Made by a program: the position numbers and the translations under genes. A model generated the notes under the pieces. The model made no database searches. It was not told the DNA's origin and saw only the letters and a program-made list of their open reading frames with translations. A stretch of 64,000 nt of DNA, from contig NZ_KE161030.1 in NCBI RefSeq assembly GCF_000412335.2, positions 3,425,407-3,489,406 of the forward strand. Reading direction: 5' to 3'. The stretch's first letter is position 1. Each line of letters begins with the position of its first letter. This DNA comes from Cedecea davisae DSM 4568 (GTDB taxonomy: Bacteria; Pseudomonadota; Gammaproteobacteria; Enterobacterales; Enterobacteriaceae). Below, in pieces: positions 10,169-19,372 of the stretch.

Positions 10169-12229
10169 ATGGGTCAGGATAAGCTGTATATCGAAAAAGA
10201 ACTGAGCTGGTTGTCTTTTAACGAACGCGTTCTGCAGGAAGCGGCGGACAAGCTCAACCCGTTGATTGAAAGGATGCGTTTTCTCGGCATCTATTCCAAT
10301 AACCTCGATGAATTCTATAAAGTCCGCTTCGCTGAACTGAAACGGCGTATTTTGATCAGTGAAGAACAAGGTTCTCCCTCCAACCAGCGCCACCTGCTGA
10401 ACAAGATCCAGTCCCGGGTGCTGAAAGCCGACCAGGAGTTCGACGGCCTGTACAATGATTTGCTGCTGGAGATGGCACGCAATCAAATCTTCCTGATTAA
10501 CGAGCGCCAGCTTTCAGAAAACCAGCAAAGCTGGCTACGCAGCTACTTCAAACACCAGCTTCGCCCGCACATCACGCCGATTCTGATTAACCGCGACACC
10601 GACCTGGTGCAGTTCCTGAAGGACGATTACACCTATCTGGCGGTGGAGATTATTCGCGGCGACACCCTTCGCTATGCGCTGCTGGAAATTCCGTCGGACA
10701 AAGTCCCGCGCTTCGTGAACCTGCCGCCGGAAGCACCGCGCCGCCGCAAGCCGATGATCCTGCTGGATAACATCCTGCGCTATTGCCTCGACGATATCTT
10801 TAAAGGCTTCTTCGACTACGATGCGCTCAACGCCTACTCGATGAAGATGACGCGCGACGCCGAGTACGACCTGGTCACCGAGATGGAGTCCAGCCTGCTG
10901 GAGCTGATGTCTTCGAGCCTGAAGCAGCGCCTGACCGCCGAGCCGGTGCGTTTCGTTTACCAGCGCGACATGCCGGATGCGATGGTTGAAATGCTGCGCG
11001 ATAAGCTGACCATTTCAAACTACGACTCGATTATCCCCGGCGGCCGTTACCACAACTTTAAAGACTTTATTGGCTTCCCGAACGTCGGCAAAGCTAACCT
11101 GGTGAACAAGCCGCTGCCGCGCCTGCGCCACATCGGGTTCGATAAATTCCGCAACGGGTTCGACGCAATTCGTGAACGCGACGTGCTGCTTTATTACCCG
11201 TACCACACGTTTGAACACGTCCTCGAACTGCTGCGTCAGGCTTCGTTCGACCCAAGCGTGCTGGCGATTAAAATCAACATTTACCGCGTGGCGAAAGACT
11301 CGCGCATTATTGATTCGATGATCCACGCCGCACATAACGGCAAGAAAGTGACCGTGGTCGTTGAGCTACAGGCGCGTTTTGACGAAGAGGCCAACATCCA
11401 TTGGGCCAAGCGCCTGACTGCCGCCGGAGTACACGTTATCTTCTCCGCGCCGGGGCTGAAAATTCACGCCAAGCTGTTCCTTATCTCGCGTATGGAAGGT
11501 GAAGAGATCGTGCGTTATGCGCACATCGGCACCGGCAACTTTAACGAGAAAACCGCGCGGCTTTATACCGACTACTCGCTGTTAACCGCCGATGCGCGCA
11601 TTACCAATGAAGTGCGTCGGGTATTTAACTTTATCGAAAACCCTTATCGCCCGGTGACCTTCGATTATCTGCTGGTTTCGCCGCAAAACTCGCGTCGCCT
11701 GCTGTATGATTTGGTTGACCGTGAGATAGCTAACGCCCAGAAAGGTCAGCCGGCGGGAATAACGCTGAAGCTGAACAACCTGGTCGATAAAGGACTGGTT
11801 GACCGGCTGTATGCGGCGTCCAGTTCCGGCGTGAAGGTAAACCTGCTGGTGCGCGGCATGTGTTCTCTGATTCCAGAACTGGAAGGCATCAGCGATAATA
11901 TCCGCGTGATAAGCATCGTTGACCGTTATCTCGAGCACGACCGGGTGTATATCTTTGAAAATGGCGGCGACAAAAAAGTATTCCTGTCTTCCGCCGACTG
12001 GATGACCCGTAACATCGATTATCGTATTGAAGTAGCCGTCCCGGTCCTCGATCCGCGTCTTAAGCAGCGTATGCTTGATATCATTGATATCCAGCTAAAT
12101 GACACTGTAAAAGCGCGCATCATCGACAAAGAACTGAGTAATCGCTATGTGCCGCGCGGCAACCGCCGTAAGGTGCGTTCTCAATTAGCGATCTACGATT
12201 ATATTAAATCTCTGGAACAACCTGACTAA
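10169..12229 (+). CDS. ppk: polyphosphate kinase Ppk1
   Basis: Reversibly polymerises the gamma phosphate of ATP into inorganic polyphosphate; a membrane-associated tetramer in E. coli. The protein has 686 residues against 688 in E. coli. Family domains are in order: N-terminal helical bundle ([15 protein letters not shown]), head domain, and two phospholipase-D-like catalytic domains. The autophosphorylated histidine is His433 in [11 protein letters not shown], followed by [27 protein letters not shown] precedes the ATG. It is followed by ppx after 22 bp, the usual synthesis-degradation operon. Confidence 0.98.
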   Translation: MGQDKLYIEKELSWLSFNERVLQEAADKLNPLIERMRFLGIYSNNLDEFYKVRFAELKRRILISEEQGSPSNQRHLLNKIQSRVLKADQEFDGLYNDLLLEMARNQIFLINERQLSENQQSWLRSYFKHQLRPHITPILINRDTDLVQFLKDDYTYLAVEIIRGDTLRYALLEIPSDKVPRFVNLPPEAPRRRKPMILLDNILRYCLDDIFKGFFDYDALNAYSMKMTRDAEYDLVTEMESSLLELMSSSLKQRLTAEPVRFVYQRDMPDAMVEMLRDKLTISNYDSIIPGGRYHNFKDFIGFPNVGKANLVNKPLPRLRHIGFDKFRNGFDAIRERDVLLYYPYHTFEHVLELLRQASFDPSVLAIKINIYRVAKDSRIIDSMIHAAHNGKKVTVVVELQARFDEEANIHWAKRLTAAGVHVIFSAPGLKIHAKLFLISRMEGEEIVRYAHIGTGNFNEKTARLYTDYSLLTADARITNEVRRVFNFIENPYRPVTFDYLLVSPQNSRRLLYDLVDREIANAQKGQPAGITLKLNNLVDKGLVDRLYAASSSGVKVNLLVRGMCSLIPELEGISDNIRVISIVDRYLEHDRVYIFENGGDKKVFLSSADWMTRNIDYRIEVAVPVLDPRLKQRMLDIIDIQLNDTVKARIIDKELSNRYVPRGNRRKVRSQLAIYDYIKSLEQPD

Positions 12230-12251
12230 CGCTCTCAGGCGAAGATAAATT

Positions 12252-13793
12252 ATGCCGATATCAAACCATGCTCCACGGCCGCAGGAGTTCGCTGCGGTCG
12301 ACCTCGGCTCGAACAGTTTCCACATGGTAATAGCCCGTGTGGTGGATGGCGCCATGCAAATCATTGGCCGCCTGAAACAACGCGTGCACCTCGCGGACGG
12401 CCTCGGCCCTGATAATAAGTTAAGTGAGGAGGCCATGGAGCGTGGGCTTTCCTGTCTGGCGCTGTTTGCCGAACGTCTGCAGGGATTTGCAGCCGACAAC
12501 GTGTGCATTGTGGGCACCCACTCGCTGCGCGAGGCCACCAATGCCGCCGAGTTTCTGAAACGTGCTGAGAAAGTTATCCCCTACCCGATTGAAATCATTC
12601 CCGGGAACGAGGAAGCGCGCCTGATTTTTATGGGCGTGGAACACACTCAGCCGGAGCGCGGCCGCAAGCTGGTTATTGATATCGGCGGCGGCTCTACCGA
12701 GCTGGTTATCGGCGAAGATTTTGAGCCAATGCTGGTCGAAAGCCGCCGTATGGGCTGCGTCAGCTTTGCGCAAAACTTCTTCCCGGGCGGCGCTATCAGC
12801 CCGGAAAGCTTTAAGCGCGCGCGTCTGGCGGCCATCCAGAAGCTGGAAACCCTCTCCTGGCAGTATCGCCTGCAAGGGTGGAAAGTGGCGCTTGGCGCGT
12901 CCGGCTCGATTAAAGCCGCTCATGAAGTGCTTATCGAGATGGGTGAAAAAGACGGGATGATCACCCCGGAACGCCTGGAGATGCTGCAACAGGAAGTGCT
13001 GAAGTTTAAAACCTTCGACTCGCTAAGCCTGCCGGGACTCTCCGAAGAGCGTAAAGCGGTGTTTGTGCCGGGGCTGGCGATTTTATGCGGCGTGTTTGAC
13101 GCGCTGGCTATCCGCGAGCTGCGTCTTTCAGACGGCGCGCTGCGCGAAGGCGTGCTGTACGAAATGGAAGGCCGCTTCCGCCACCAGGATATCCGTATTC
13201 GCACCGCGCAAAGCCTGGCGGAGCAGTACCACATCGACAGCGACCAGGCCCGCCGGGTGCTTGAAACCGTCGAACTGCTTTACCAGCAGTGGGAAACGCA
13301 GAACAAGAAGCTGGCTAACCCGCAGATGACCGCCCTGCTGAAATGGGCCGCGATGCTGCACGAGGTTGGGTTGAGCATCAACCACAGCGGCATGCACCGC
13401 CACTCGGCCTATATTCTGCAAAACAGCAACCTGCCCGGCTTCAACCAGGAGCAGCAGATGCTGATGGCTTCCCTGGTTCGCTATCACCGCAAGGCGATTA
13501 AGCTTGACGATTTGCCGCGCTTTACGCTGTTTAAAAAGAAACAGTTCCTGCCGCTAATCCAGGTTATCCGTCTTGCCACGCTGCTCAATAACCAGCGCCA
13601 GGCAACGACCACGCCGCCAACGCTGGTGCTGGAAACTGACGACAACCACTGGACGCTGCGCTTCCCGCACGACTGGTTTAGCCAGAACACGCTGGTGCAG
13701 CTCGACCTGGAGCGTGAGCAGCAGTACTGGGAAAGCATGACCGGATGGAAGCTCATTATTGAAGAAGAGGCCGCTCCGGCCCTCTCCGCCTGA
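12252..13793 (+). CDS. ppx: exopolyphosphatase Ppx
   Basis: Removes terminal phosphates processively from polyphosphate. The 513 residues equal the E. coli protein. The actin-like ASKHA phosphate loops are visible: [14 protein letters not shown] at residue 16 and [14 protein letters not shown] near residue 141, with the catalytic glutamate in HSLREATNA. The C-terminal HD-like domain carries [20 protein letters not shown]. It lies 22 bp after ppk and ends 3 bp from the convergent pdeF stop, leaving no room for a separate terminator. Confidence 0.97.
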   Translation: MPISNHAPRPQEFAAVDLGSNSFHMVIARVVDGAMQIIGRLKQRVHLADGLGPDNKLSEEAMERGLSCLALFAERLQGFAADNVCIVGTHSLREATNAAEFLKRAEKVIPYPIEIIPGNEEARLIFMGVEHTQPERGRKLVIDIGGGSTELVIGEDFEPMLVESRRMGCVSFAQNFFPGGAISPESFKRARLAAIQKLETLSWQYRLQGWKVALGASGSIKAAHEVLIEMGEKDGMITPERLEMLQQEVLKFKTFDSLSLPGLSEERKAVFVPGLAILCGVFDALAIRELRLSDGALREGVLYEMEGRFRHQDIRIRTAQSLAEQYHIDSDQARRVLETVELLYQQWETQNKKLANPQMTALLKWAAMLHEVGLSINHSGMHRHSAYILQNSNLPGFNQEQQMLMASLVRYHRKAIKLDDLPRFTLFKKKQFLPLIQVIRLATLLNNQRQATTTPPTLVLETDDNHWTLRFPHDWFSQNTLVQLDLEREQQYWESMTGWKLIIEEEAAPALSA

Positions 13794-13796
13794 TAA

Positions 13797-16055
13797 TTAC
13801 TCCAGCCCCTTCGCGCCAGACGGTGCGGAGGGCGCTGCTTCTTCCACCAGGCTTTCCAGCGTCTGTGGGCGGCCAATTAAATAGCCCTGAACGTAATCAA
13901 TGCCCATCGCCCGCACCGCCTCTTTAAGCTCCTCGGTTTCGACGTACTCGGCCACCACCTGCATCTTCTTCATTCGCGCCAGCTGGCATATCGAACTGAC
14001 CACCTGATAGTCGAGGCTGCTGGTCAAAATATTGCGGATAAAGCTACCGTCAATTTTCAGGATACCGGCGCTCAGCTCCTTGAGGCGCGCATAGCTTGCG
14101 TAGCCGGTGCCGAAGTCGTCTATAGCCACCCGGCAGCCCATTCTTTGCAGCATTTTTAGCGTCAGGTTCGCCTGCTCGAGGTTGGTTAACGAGTGGCTTT
14201 CGGTTATCTCAAACACCAATTGCCACGGCTCAATTTGGTACTTCGTCAGCAGATGCTGGATTTCTGTAGGCAGTTGAGCCTGGCAAACCGAAGCCGGAGT
14301 CAAGTTAATGGCAAGCCTGCAGCCCGGCAGGCTTGACCGATGCAGGTCCATAAACTGCAATGCAGAGTTAAGCACCCACTGGTCAATGCGCGATGAAAGG
14401 CCAAATTCGTGGGCAACCGGCAGGAACAGATCCGGGGAAAGCAGCTCGCCTTTATCCCCACGCATTCTCAACAACACTTCGTGATAGACATCGCCGCGCA
14501 GCCCTTCGATGCGCTGAGCCATCAGTACAAAGAGATTGTTATCCAGCGCGCTTTGCAGCCGGTTCATCATCTCCACTTTGCGCTTCACCGCATTCTGCAC
14601 ATGGTTCGAACCTTTTTGTTGCAGGCTTTCAGGGTGCTGGGTGGAGAGCGAAAGCCCCGCCATCGTGCTGAGCTCGCCGAGCAGCAGGTAGAGATGGGAC
14701 ACCGGATGGCGCACAAAGCAATAGCTAAGGCCGACCTGTGGCTGAAGCGGCATACCATCCCAGATAAAGCGGAACCGCTTTACATGCTCATAAATGGACT
14801 CGATTTTATCCTGATGAGACTCATAGTTGAGCCGCAGGGCAAGATCGTGCCCGGAAAGGTTATAAACCTTCTCGCCCGGCGCCAGTTCGTTGCGCAGAAA
14901 CTCAGCCAACTGCTGCTTATACTGAATGCGCAGCAGCACGCCATAATTGCGCCCAAGCAGCTCCAGTTCGGGGATAGAGATAAGGCCCAGCGCCGACCAC
15001 GGGTAATTCCCAAGGTCGCGACACAGGGCGCGCAGGTTCGGCATTTGCATCATCGGGTCAATAAAGGCAACTCGCCGGGCTTTATGATGCAAAAAACGCT
15101 GGCGAGTAGTCACCGCAGCCATCAAATAAATAGTGATGGAGAAGACCGCATAGCAGGATGAGGCTATAGCCAGATGCAGCTGGAACCCCATATCTGGCGG
15201 GAGATAATTATGGAACCCGCTGCACAGAATAATCAGGACAATTGTCCAGATATTGGTAATAAACAGGAAGCCAAAGCGCATCGCACCCCACAACATAACC
15301 GGCAGGATCAGCGTCAGGGTATAGTCGGTATTAAATATCGTTTTGCTTTGGCTAATAGGGAACAGCAGCAGCCAAATAAGCAGGCTGACGGCCGCCACCC
15401 AAAGCACTGTTTCGCTCCGGGTAACGCCCTTTTGCCGCTGAGCCATCATTCGTGACCAGAAACTTTTGATAAATCGCGGGTTAACAATCATCCGCAAAAT
15501 AAAATAGAAGAACGGCAGCCCGGTTAATCCCCCGACTAATACAGCCTGAAAATTAATTAATGTTCTTGCGCTCCACGGCGTGGCTGAAAGAACGGAAAAT
15601 GCCGTGTCATACCAGCCTAAAAATAACCCAAACTCATAAAGTACGAGAAACAGAGAAGCATTAACCAGCACCAGCCAAAACATACGCTGAGCGGTAAATT
15701 GCAGCGTGCCAAAGGCTACCGAACTGCGCCGTGGCACAAAATAGAGGTAGCAGCGCCAGCTAATCACTATCGGCACCAAAAAATGTAATACCGCCAGCAG
15801 CGCTATCCAGCTTCCCTGAGAAGGGAAGTAGCGAATTATTAGCGCAAGGATAATGCCGGGAAATGCCGCACGCCCAAACAGCACGACAAATGCGGTCAGC
15901 AGCGGCAATGACATATACAGCAGGAACACCCGCGCACCGTCCATCACCGTTTGCGCGTTGAATGTTGCGGCCAGGGGCAGCAGCAGGCTCGGTAGAATTA
16001 AGGGCAACGCCCACCATTTATTTTTCGTTTTGTTATACCAGGTCGCTAATTGCAT
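13797..16055 (-). CDS. pdeF: MASE1-GGDEF-EAL cyclic-di-GMP phosphodiesterase PdeF (YfgF)
   Basis: Inner-membrane c-di-GMP phosphodiesterase, reported in E. coli as an anaerobically expressed enzyme affecting cell surface and peroxide response. The 752 residues comprise about eight N-terminal membrane segments (MASE1 type, to about residue 310), a degenerate GGDEF domain in which SGHDL replaces GGDEF, so no cyclase activity is expected, and a C-terminal EAL domain. The EAL signature itself reads EVL, but the catalytic set FEITES, DDFGTG, the lysine in LKIDGSF, VAEYVE and QGYLIGRP is intact. It occupies its E. coli position between ppx and yfgG, behind an FNR-type promoter. Confidence 0.93.
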   Translation of the reverse strand: MQLATWYNKTKNKWWALPLILPSLLLPLAATFNAQTVMDGARVFLLYMSLPLLTAFVVLFGRAAFPGIILALIIRYFPSQGSWIALLAVLHFLVPIVISWRCYLYFVPRRSSVAFGTLQFTAQRMFWLVLVNASLFLVLYEFGLFLGWYDTAFSVLSATPWSARTLINFQAVLVGGLTGLPFFYFILRMIVNPRFIKSFWSRMMAQRQKGVTRSETVLWVAAVSLLIWLLLFPISQSKTIFNTDYTLTLILPVMLWGAMRFGFLFITNIWTIVLIILCSGFHNYLPPDMGFQLHLAIASSCYAVFSITIYLMAAVTTRQRFLHHKARRVAFIDPMMQMPNLRALCRDLGNYPWSALGLISIPELELLGRNYGVLLRIQYKQQLAEFLRNELAPGEKVYNLSGHDLALRLNYESHQDKIESIYEHVKRFRFIWDGMPLQPQVGLSYCFVRHPVSHLYLLLGELSTMAGLSLSTQHPESLQQKGSNHVQNAVKRKVEMMNRLQSALDNNLFVLMAQRIEGLRGDVYHEVLLRMRGDKGELLSPDLFLPVAHEFGLSSRIDQWVLNSALQFMDLHRSSLPGCRLAINLTPASVCQAQLPTEIQHLLTKYQIEPWQLVFEITESHSLTNLEQANLTLKMLQRMGCRVAIDDFGTGYASYARLKELSAGILKIDGSFIRNILTSSLDYQVVSSICQLARMKKMQVVAEYVETEELKEAVRAMGIDYVQGYLIGRPQTLESLVEEAAPSAPSGAKGLE

Positions 16056-16148
16056 ACTTCTTCGCCAGAATTCCTGTTCCTCTTCGGGTCTCTCCCCGGA
16101 GATCCAACCCGGGATGTTATTGCCATATTGCTACGGCGCGGAGAGCAA

Positions 16149-16189
16149 ATTTTAGTTAGCTAACATCAATGATAATTGATGCATATCAG
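16149..16189 (-). promoter_or_regulatory. FNR-activated class II promoter of pdeF
   Basis: TTGATGCATATCAG (16176-16189) matches the FNR consensus TTGAT-N4-ATCAA at 9 of 10 positions. On the minus strand, TAAAAT (16154-16149) matches the -10 consensus at 5 of 6. If the site centre is at -41.5, transcription starts near 16141 and this hexamer falls at -13 to -8, exactly class II geometry. It agrees with the anaerobic expression reported for E. coli yfgF. Confidence 0.75.
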
Positions 16190-16322
16190 TATCGAACACT
16201 CGAACAACGCGTGAAGGAAAAATTTGAACTAAAGCCCCATCAGCTTAGCTTACAATAGCGCCTGCCAATGCCCATTAACTGCCCGGAATTTAGCGGTTGA
16301 CCTACTTTTACGCGCTGAAGAA

Positions 16323-16351
16323 TTGACCTCGCTTGCTCAGTGTGACTAAAT
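16323..16351 (+). promoter_or_regulatory. sigma-70 promoter candidate for yfgG
   Basis: TTGACC (5 of 6), a 17-bp spacer and CTAAAT (4 of 6) lie 46 bp before the yfgG start. The rest of the 341-bp gap between pdeF and yfgG holds the FNR promoter and no other recognisable element. Confidence 0.5.
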
Positions 16352-16396
16352 AACCGCGTCGCCCGCAGTTGCCGGGCCAATCCTAAGGACCCTTGC

Positions 16397-16588
16397 GTGA
16401 CACAGGTTACGACTATGCAAAGACGAAACCGTTTTAATAATCGCATGACCCGCATCATTCTGCTCATCAGTTTTCTGTTCTTTTTTGGTCGCTTTATTTA
16501 TTCCTCTATTGGCGCCTGGTATCACCATCAGGATAAAAAAGTAGAGGCACAGCAAAGCAGCCAGCAGGTTGATAGCGCTAACCGCTAG
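16397..16588 (+). CDS. yfgG: small membrane protein YfgG
   Basis: A 63-residue protein with a basic N terminus (MQRRNRFNNRMTR), one hydrophobic segment (IILLISFLFFFGRFIYSSIGAW, about residues 20-41) and a charged, glutamine-rich tail, so an inner-membrane protein with one span. It matches E. coli YfgG in length, sequence and position. The start is GTG at 16397 behind AAGGA with a 7-bp spacer. I do not assign a molecular function. It is the last backbone gene before the accessory block; yfgH and yfgI are absent. Confidence 0.88.
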   Translation: MTQVTTMQRRNRFNNRMTRIILLISFLFFFGRFIYSSIGAWYHHQDKKVEAQQSSQQVDSANR

Positions 16589-16748
16589 TTGTTACCCCCT
16601 CCCTTTGCGGCACATGCCCGGCAAAAGATACCCGACGCTCAGTTGTTCAAAAATGCTTATTCCGGCGACCGACGGCCCCATCGGCTTGACCTAAGGTTAA
16701 CTTGAGGTCGTAAAGTTGCGCCATTGAAAACAGCAACATGAGCGATTT

Positions 16749-17168
16749 ATGAAAAATATTGATGTCGGCTTCACCCACGTCGCCTTTATGGTGAAAGATC
16801 TTGATAAGAGCATCGATTTTTACCTCCGCTACACCGCAATGGAGGTTATCCACCAGCGCGAGCCAGACCTGCCGGACGCACGTAAAGTCGCCTGGCTGAG
16901 CGACCGTACCCGCCCCTTTGCGCTGGTACTGGTTCAGGCGGATAACCACACCGACACACCGCTCGGCGGATTTGGCCACCTGGGCGTAGCCTGCGCCACC
17001 CAACAAGAGATTGACCAGAAAACCGAAATGGCGAGAGCCGAAGGTGTCCTGCGCAGAGAGCCTGAACAGCTCGGCGACCCGGTTGGCTATTTTGTTTTCT
17101 TCGCCGACCCAGACGGCAACACGCTCGAACTCTCTTACGGCCAGCGCGTGGGCATTGAGTCTATGTAG
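16749..17168 (+). CDS. VOC (glyoxalase/bleomycin-resistance fold) protein
   Basis: A 139-residue vicinal-oxygen-chelate protein made of two beta-alpha-beta-beta-beta modules. Likely metal ligands are His10 in FTHVAF, a histidine in GFGHLGVAC and the glutamate in DPDGNTLELSYG. The length fits lactoylglutathione-lyase-like enzymes, but the family includes dioxygenases, fosfomycin-type transferases and binding proteins, so the substrate cannot be read. The ribosome site is weak. It stands alone, 160 bp after yfgG and 188 bp before the desaturase gene, at the left edge of the accessory block. Confidence 0.8.
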   Translation: MKNIDVGFTHVAFMVKDLDKSIDFYLRYTAMEVIHQREPDLPDARKVAWLSDRTRPFALVLVQADNHTDTPLGGFGHLGVACATQQEIDQKTEMARAEGVLRREPEQLGDPVGYFVFFADPDGNTLELSYGQRVGIESM

Positions 17169-17356
17169 TCTATTCAGGGCGGTAACTGTACCGCCCAAAT
17201 CCTGCTCTTTTAGCCGCCCAACTTCGGCCGCTGAACGCCCTTCTCGCTAAATCATTTTCTGTTCTAAGCATAGCAATTTATATTCCTACCAGCTTTAGCG
17301 GCGACGATTTACTCTCTGCCAAATTAATCGGCAAATTGGCATCAGTGGTTGGCTAA

Positions 17357-18358
17357 ATGAGTGGAAGATCCTCAGTTTATTTAAATGAAGAGCAGCGGGA
17401 ATTCGTGCATAAATTGCAGCGCTCCTGGCTATGGCGCACGGAGCTGCCGACCTGGCTGCTGATTATTACTATTTATGGCGGCTGGTTTGCCACGGTAGCC
17501 TGGTGGAAAACCCTCGGTTTATTCCCGGCCACGCTGCTGCTCATCTGGTTCAGCACCTGGTACATGTCATTGCAGCACGAGCTGCTGCACGGCCATCCGA
17601 CTCGTTTCAAACGGCTGAACCAGCTGTTTGGGCTGCTGCCGTTTTCTATCTGGTATCCTTACGGCACCTACCGCGACCTGCATCTCAAGCATCACCAGGA
17701 TGAGGATTTAACCGTGCCGGAAACCGACCCGGAGAGTTATTACTTTACCCGCCGCCGCTGGCAGCACTTTAGCGGCGTTCAGCGCCTGCTTGTACGCCTG
17801 CGCAACACCTTCCCCGGCCGCCTGTTATTAACGCCGATACTCACCATGCGCTGGACGGTGCTCAATATCCTGGAGTCATTTCGCAGCGGCAACCGCCCGG
17901 CCATCGCCATGTGGGTAGTACACCTGGTTCTGCTAGTTCCGGTACTCGGCTGGCTGGTACAGCACGATTTCTCGGTCATCTATTATCTGCTGGCCGTCAC
18001 CTGGCCCATGCTGGCGATGACCAAAGTTCGCTCCTTCTTCGAACACCGCGCCGCTGAAGACCCGGAAGCGCGCACCGTAATTAACGAAGCCGGGATGTTC
18101 TGGAGACTGCTGTTCCTGAATCTCAATTATCATTCGGTACACCACGACCTGCCGCGCGTGCCGTGGTACGGCCTGCCGACGGTTTACCGCGCCTATAAAG
18201 AGGAATACCTGAAACGTAACCAGGGCTTCTTTGTGAACGGCTACGGCGAACTGATGCGCGAGCACCTGATTAAACCGATCAAGGTTGAAATTAACCCGTT
18301 CTTCCCGGACGGACGCCTGGCGCAGGACACTTTGCAGCAGGATAAAGCCCATGAGTAA
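17357..18358 (+). CDS. membrane fatty-acid desaturase family protein
   Basis: A 333-residue integral membrane di-iron protein. The three histidine boxes of the desaturase/hydroxylase superfamily are present: HELLHGH (residues 74-80), HLKHH (109-113) and HSVHH (259-263), with an accessory NLNYH before the last box. Hydrophobic segments at about 33-70, 88-100 and 180-225 flank them. The family oxidises lipid acyl chains, carotenoids or alkanes using oxygen; the substrate here is unknown. Its last 8 bp overlap the next gene, so the two are made together. Enterobacteria do not need a desaturase for unsaturated fatty acids, which makes a specialised role likely. Confidence 0.88.
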   Translation: MSGRSSVYLNEEQREFVHKLQRSWLWRTELPTWLLIITIYGGWFATVAWWKTLGLFPATLLLIWFSTWYMSLQHELLHGHPTRFKRLNQLFGLLPFSIWYPYGTYRDLHLKHHQDEDLTVPETDPESYYFTRRRWQHFSGVQRLLVRLRNTFPGRLLLTPILTMRWTVLNILESFRSGNRPAIAMWVVHLVLLVPVLGWLVQHDFSVIYYLLAVTWPMLAMTKVRSFFEHRAAEDPEARTVINEAGMFWRLLFLNLNYHSVHHDLPRVPWYGLPTVYRAYKEEYLKRNQGFFVNGYGELMREHLIKPIKVEINPFFPDGRLAQDTLQQDKAHE

Positions 18359-19148
18359 GCTGATTTCCCTGCCGATGTACGATGTGCATCACCCGGATAC
18401 CGAAGCGTTGCTGGGTGCATTGCGCCAGCTACTGAACGAGGAGGGGCTGGAAGGCAGCAAGCTGCTCTATAGCGAGCCTGAAGATCGCCTTGCCCACTGG
18501 CAGAAGCCGGAGCTACTGCTAAGCCAGACCTGCGGCTACCCGCTGCGCGCTCTGCTCCCGGATGTTCAGGTCGTTGGCACGTTTCATTACCGCGCTACGG
18601 GCTGCGACGGCTTCAACTACAGCAGTCTGCTGGTCGTTCGGGAGGCTGACGTCGACAAAACGCTTCAGGACTTCCGCAACAAGCGGGTGATTTGCAACAG
18701 CGAAGACTCGCAGTCCGGCTATCACACGCTGCGTAGCCTGGTGGCTCCGCTACAAAAGGATGGGCGATTCTTCTCAGAGATTACGTTTAGCGGCAGCCAC
18801 CGGCAGTCTATGGCCGAAGTGAAAGCCGGTGCGGGGGATATCGCAGCTATTGACGCAGTAACGTGGGCGTTGGTCAGCCAGCACGAACCAGAACGAGTTC
18901 AGGGTCTTGCCGTCATCGGCACGACATCAAGGGTTCCTGGCCTGCCGATGATAACTTCGGCGCAGACTTCCGCGGAGGATTTGGCTGCGTTACGCCGGGC
19001 GCTGAAGCGGCTGGTGAGCGAGCCAGAATGGCGTGAGATCCGCGAAGCGCTGCTGATTACAGACTTTAGCGTGACCCATCGCGATGACTATCAGCCTATT
19101 AGCGATGCCGCGCAGAAGGCTGCCGCGAGTGGATTAGTGACGCTTTAG
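18351..19148 (+). CDS. PhnD-like periplasmic-binding-fold protein without signal peptide
   Basis: A 265-residue protein of the phosphonate-binding (PhnD/SsuA/THI5-like) fold: the stretches LLSQTCGYPL, KRVICNSEDSQSGYHTLR and VKAGAGDIAAIDAVTWAL resemble the ligand-binding loops and hinge of this family. The start is the ATG at 18351, inside the end of the desaturase gene (ATGAGTAA overlap); the N terminus MSKLISLPMYD has no signal peptide or lipobox. No ABC permease or ATPase adjoins it. It may be a cytoplasmic ligand sensor or enzyme accessory rather than a transporter part. The palindrome array follows. Confidence 0.75.
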   Translation: MSKLISLPMYDVHHPDTEALLGALRQLLNEEGLEGSKLLYSEPEDRLAHWQKPELLLSQTCGYPLRALLPDVQVVGTFHYRATGCDGFNYSSLLVVREADVDKTLQDFRNKRVICNSEDSQSGYHTLRSLVAPLQKDGRFFSEITFSGSHRQSMAEVKAGAGDIAAIDAVTWALVSQHEPERVQGLAVIGTTSRVPGLPMITSAQTSAEDLAALRRALKRLVSEPEWREIREALLITDFSVTHRDDYQPISDAAQKAAASGLVTL

Positions 19149-19165
19149 GTTATTTATTTTTACCC

Positions 19166-19366
19166 CGCCCTCACCCCGGCCCTCTCCCGGAGGGAGAGGG
19201 GGTATTCAAGAATCCTTCTATTCTTGTCCTCTCTCCCTCCGGGAGAGGATGTATTCGTAGAATCGCTTATTTTTGTCCCCTCTCCCCTTTGGGGAGAGGA
19301 TGTATTCGAAGTATCTCTTATTTTTGTCCCCTCTCCCCCTTGGGGAGAGGGCCAGGGTGAGGGGCA
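19166..19366. repeat. array of four REP-like palindromes
   Basis: Four palindromes (ctctccc-gggagag type) are centred near 19190, 19239, 19289 and 19340, a period of about 50 bp. The spacers share gaggatgtattcg and cttatttttgtcc, so the units are tandem copies. Outer flanks are inverted: ccctcaccccggcc on the left and ggccagggtgaggg on the right. The array sits between two convergent genes and belongs to the family at 184 and 2566. Confidence 0.88.
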
Positions 19367-19372
19367 AATCTA

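Noticed and set aside
19166-19366. CRISPR-like array
   Set aside because: Units are palindromes with similar, not unique, spacers of about 30 bp, and no cas gene is near. It is a REP/BIME-type repeat.
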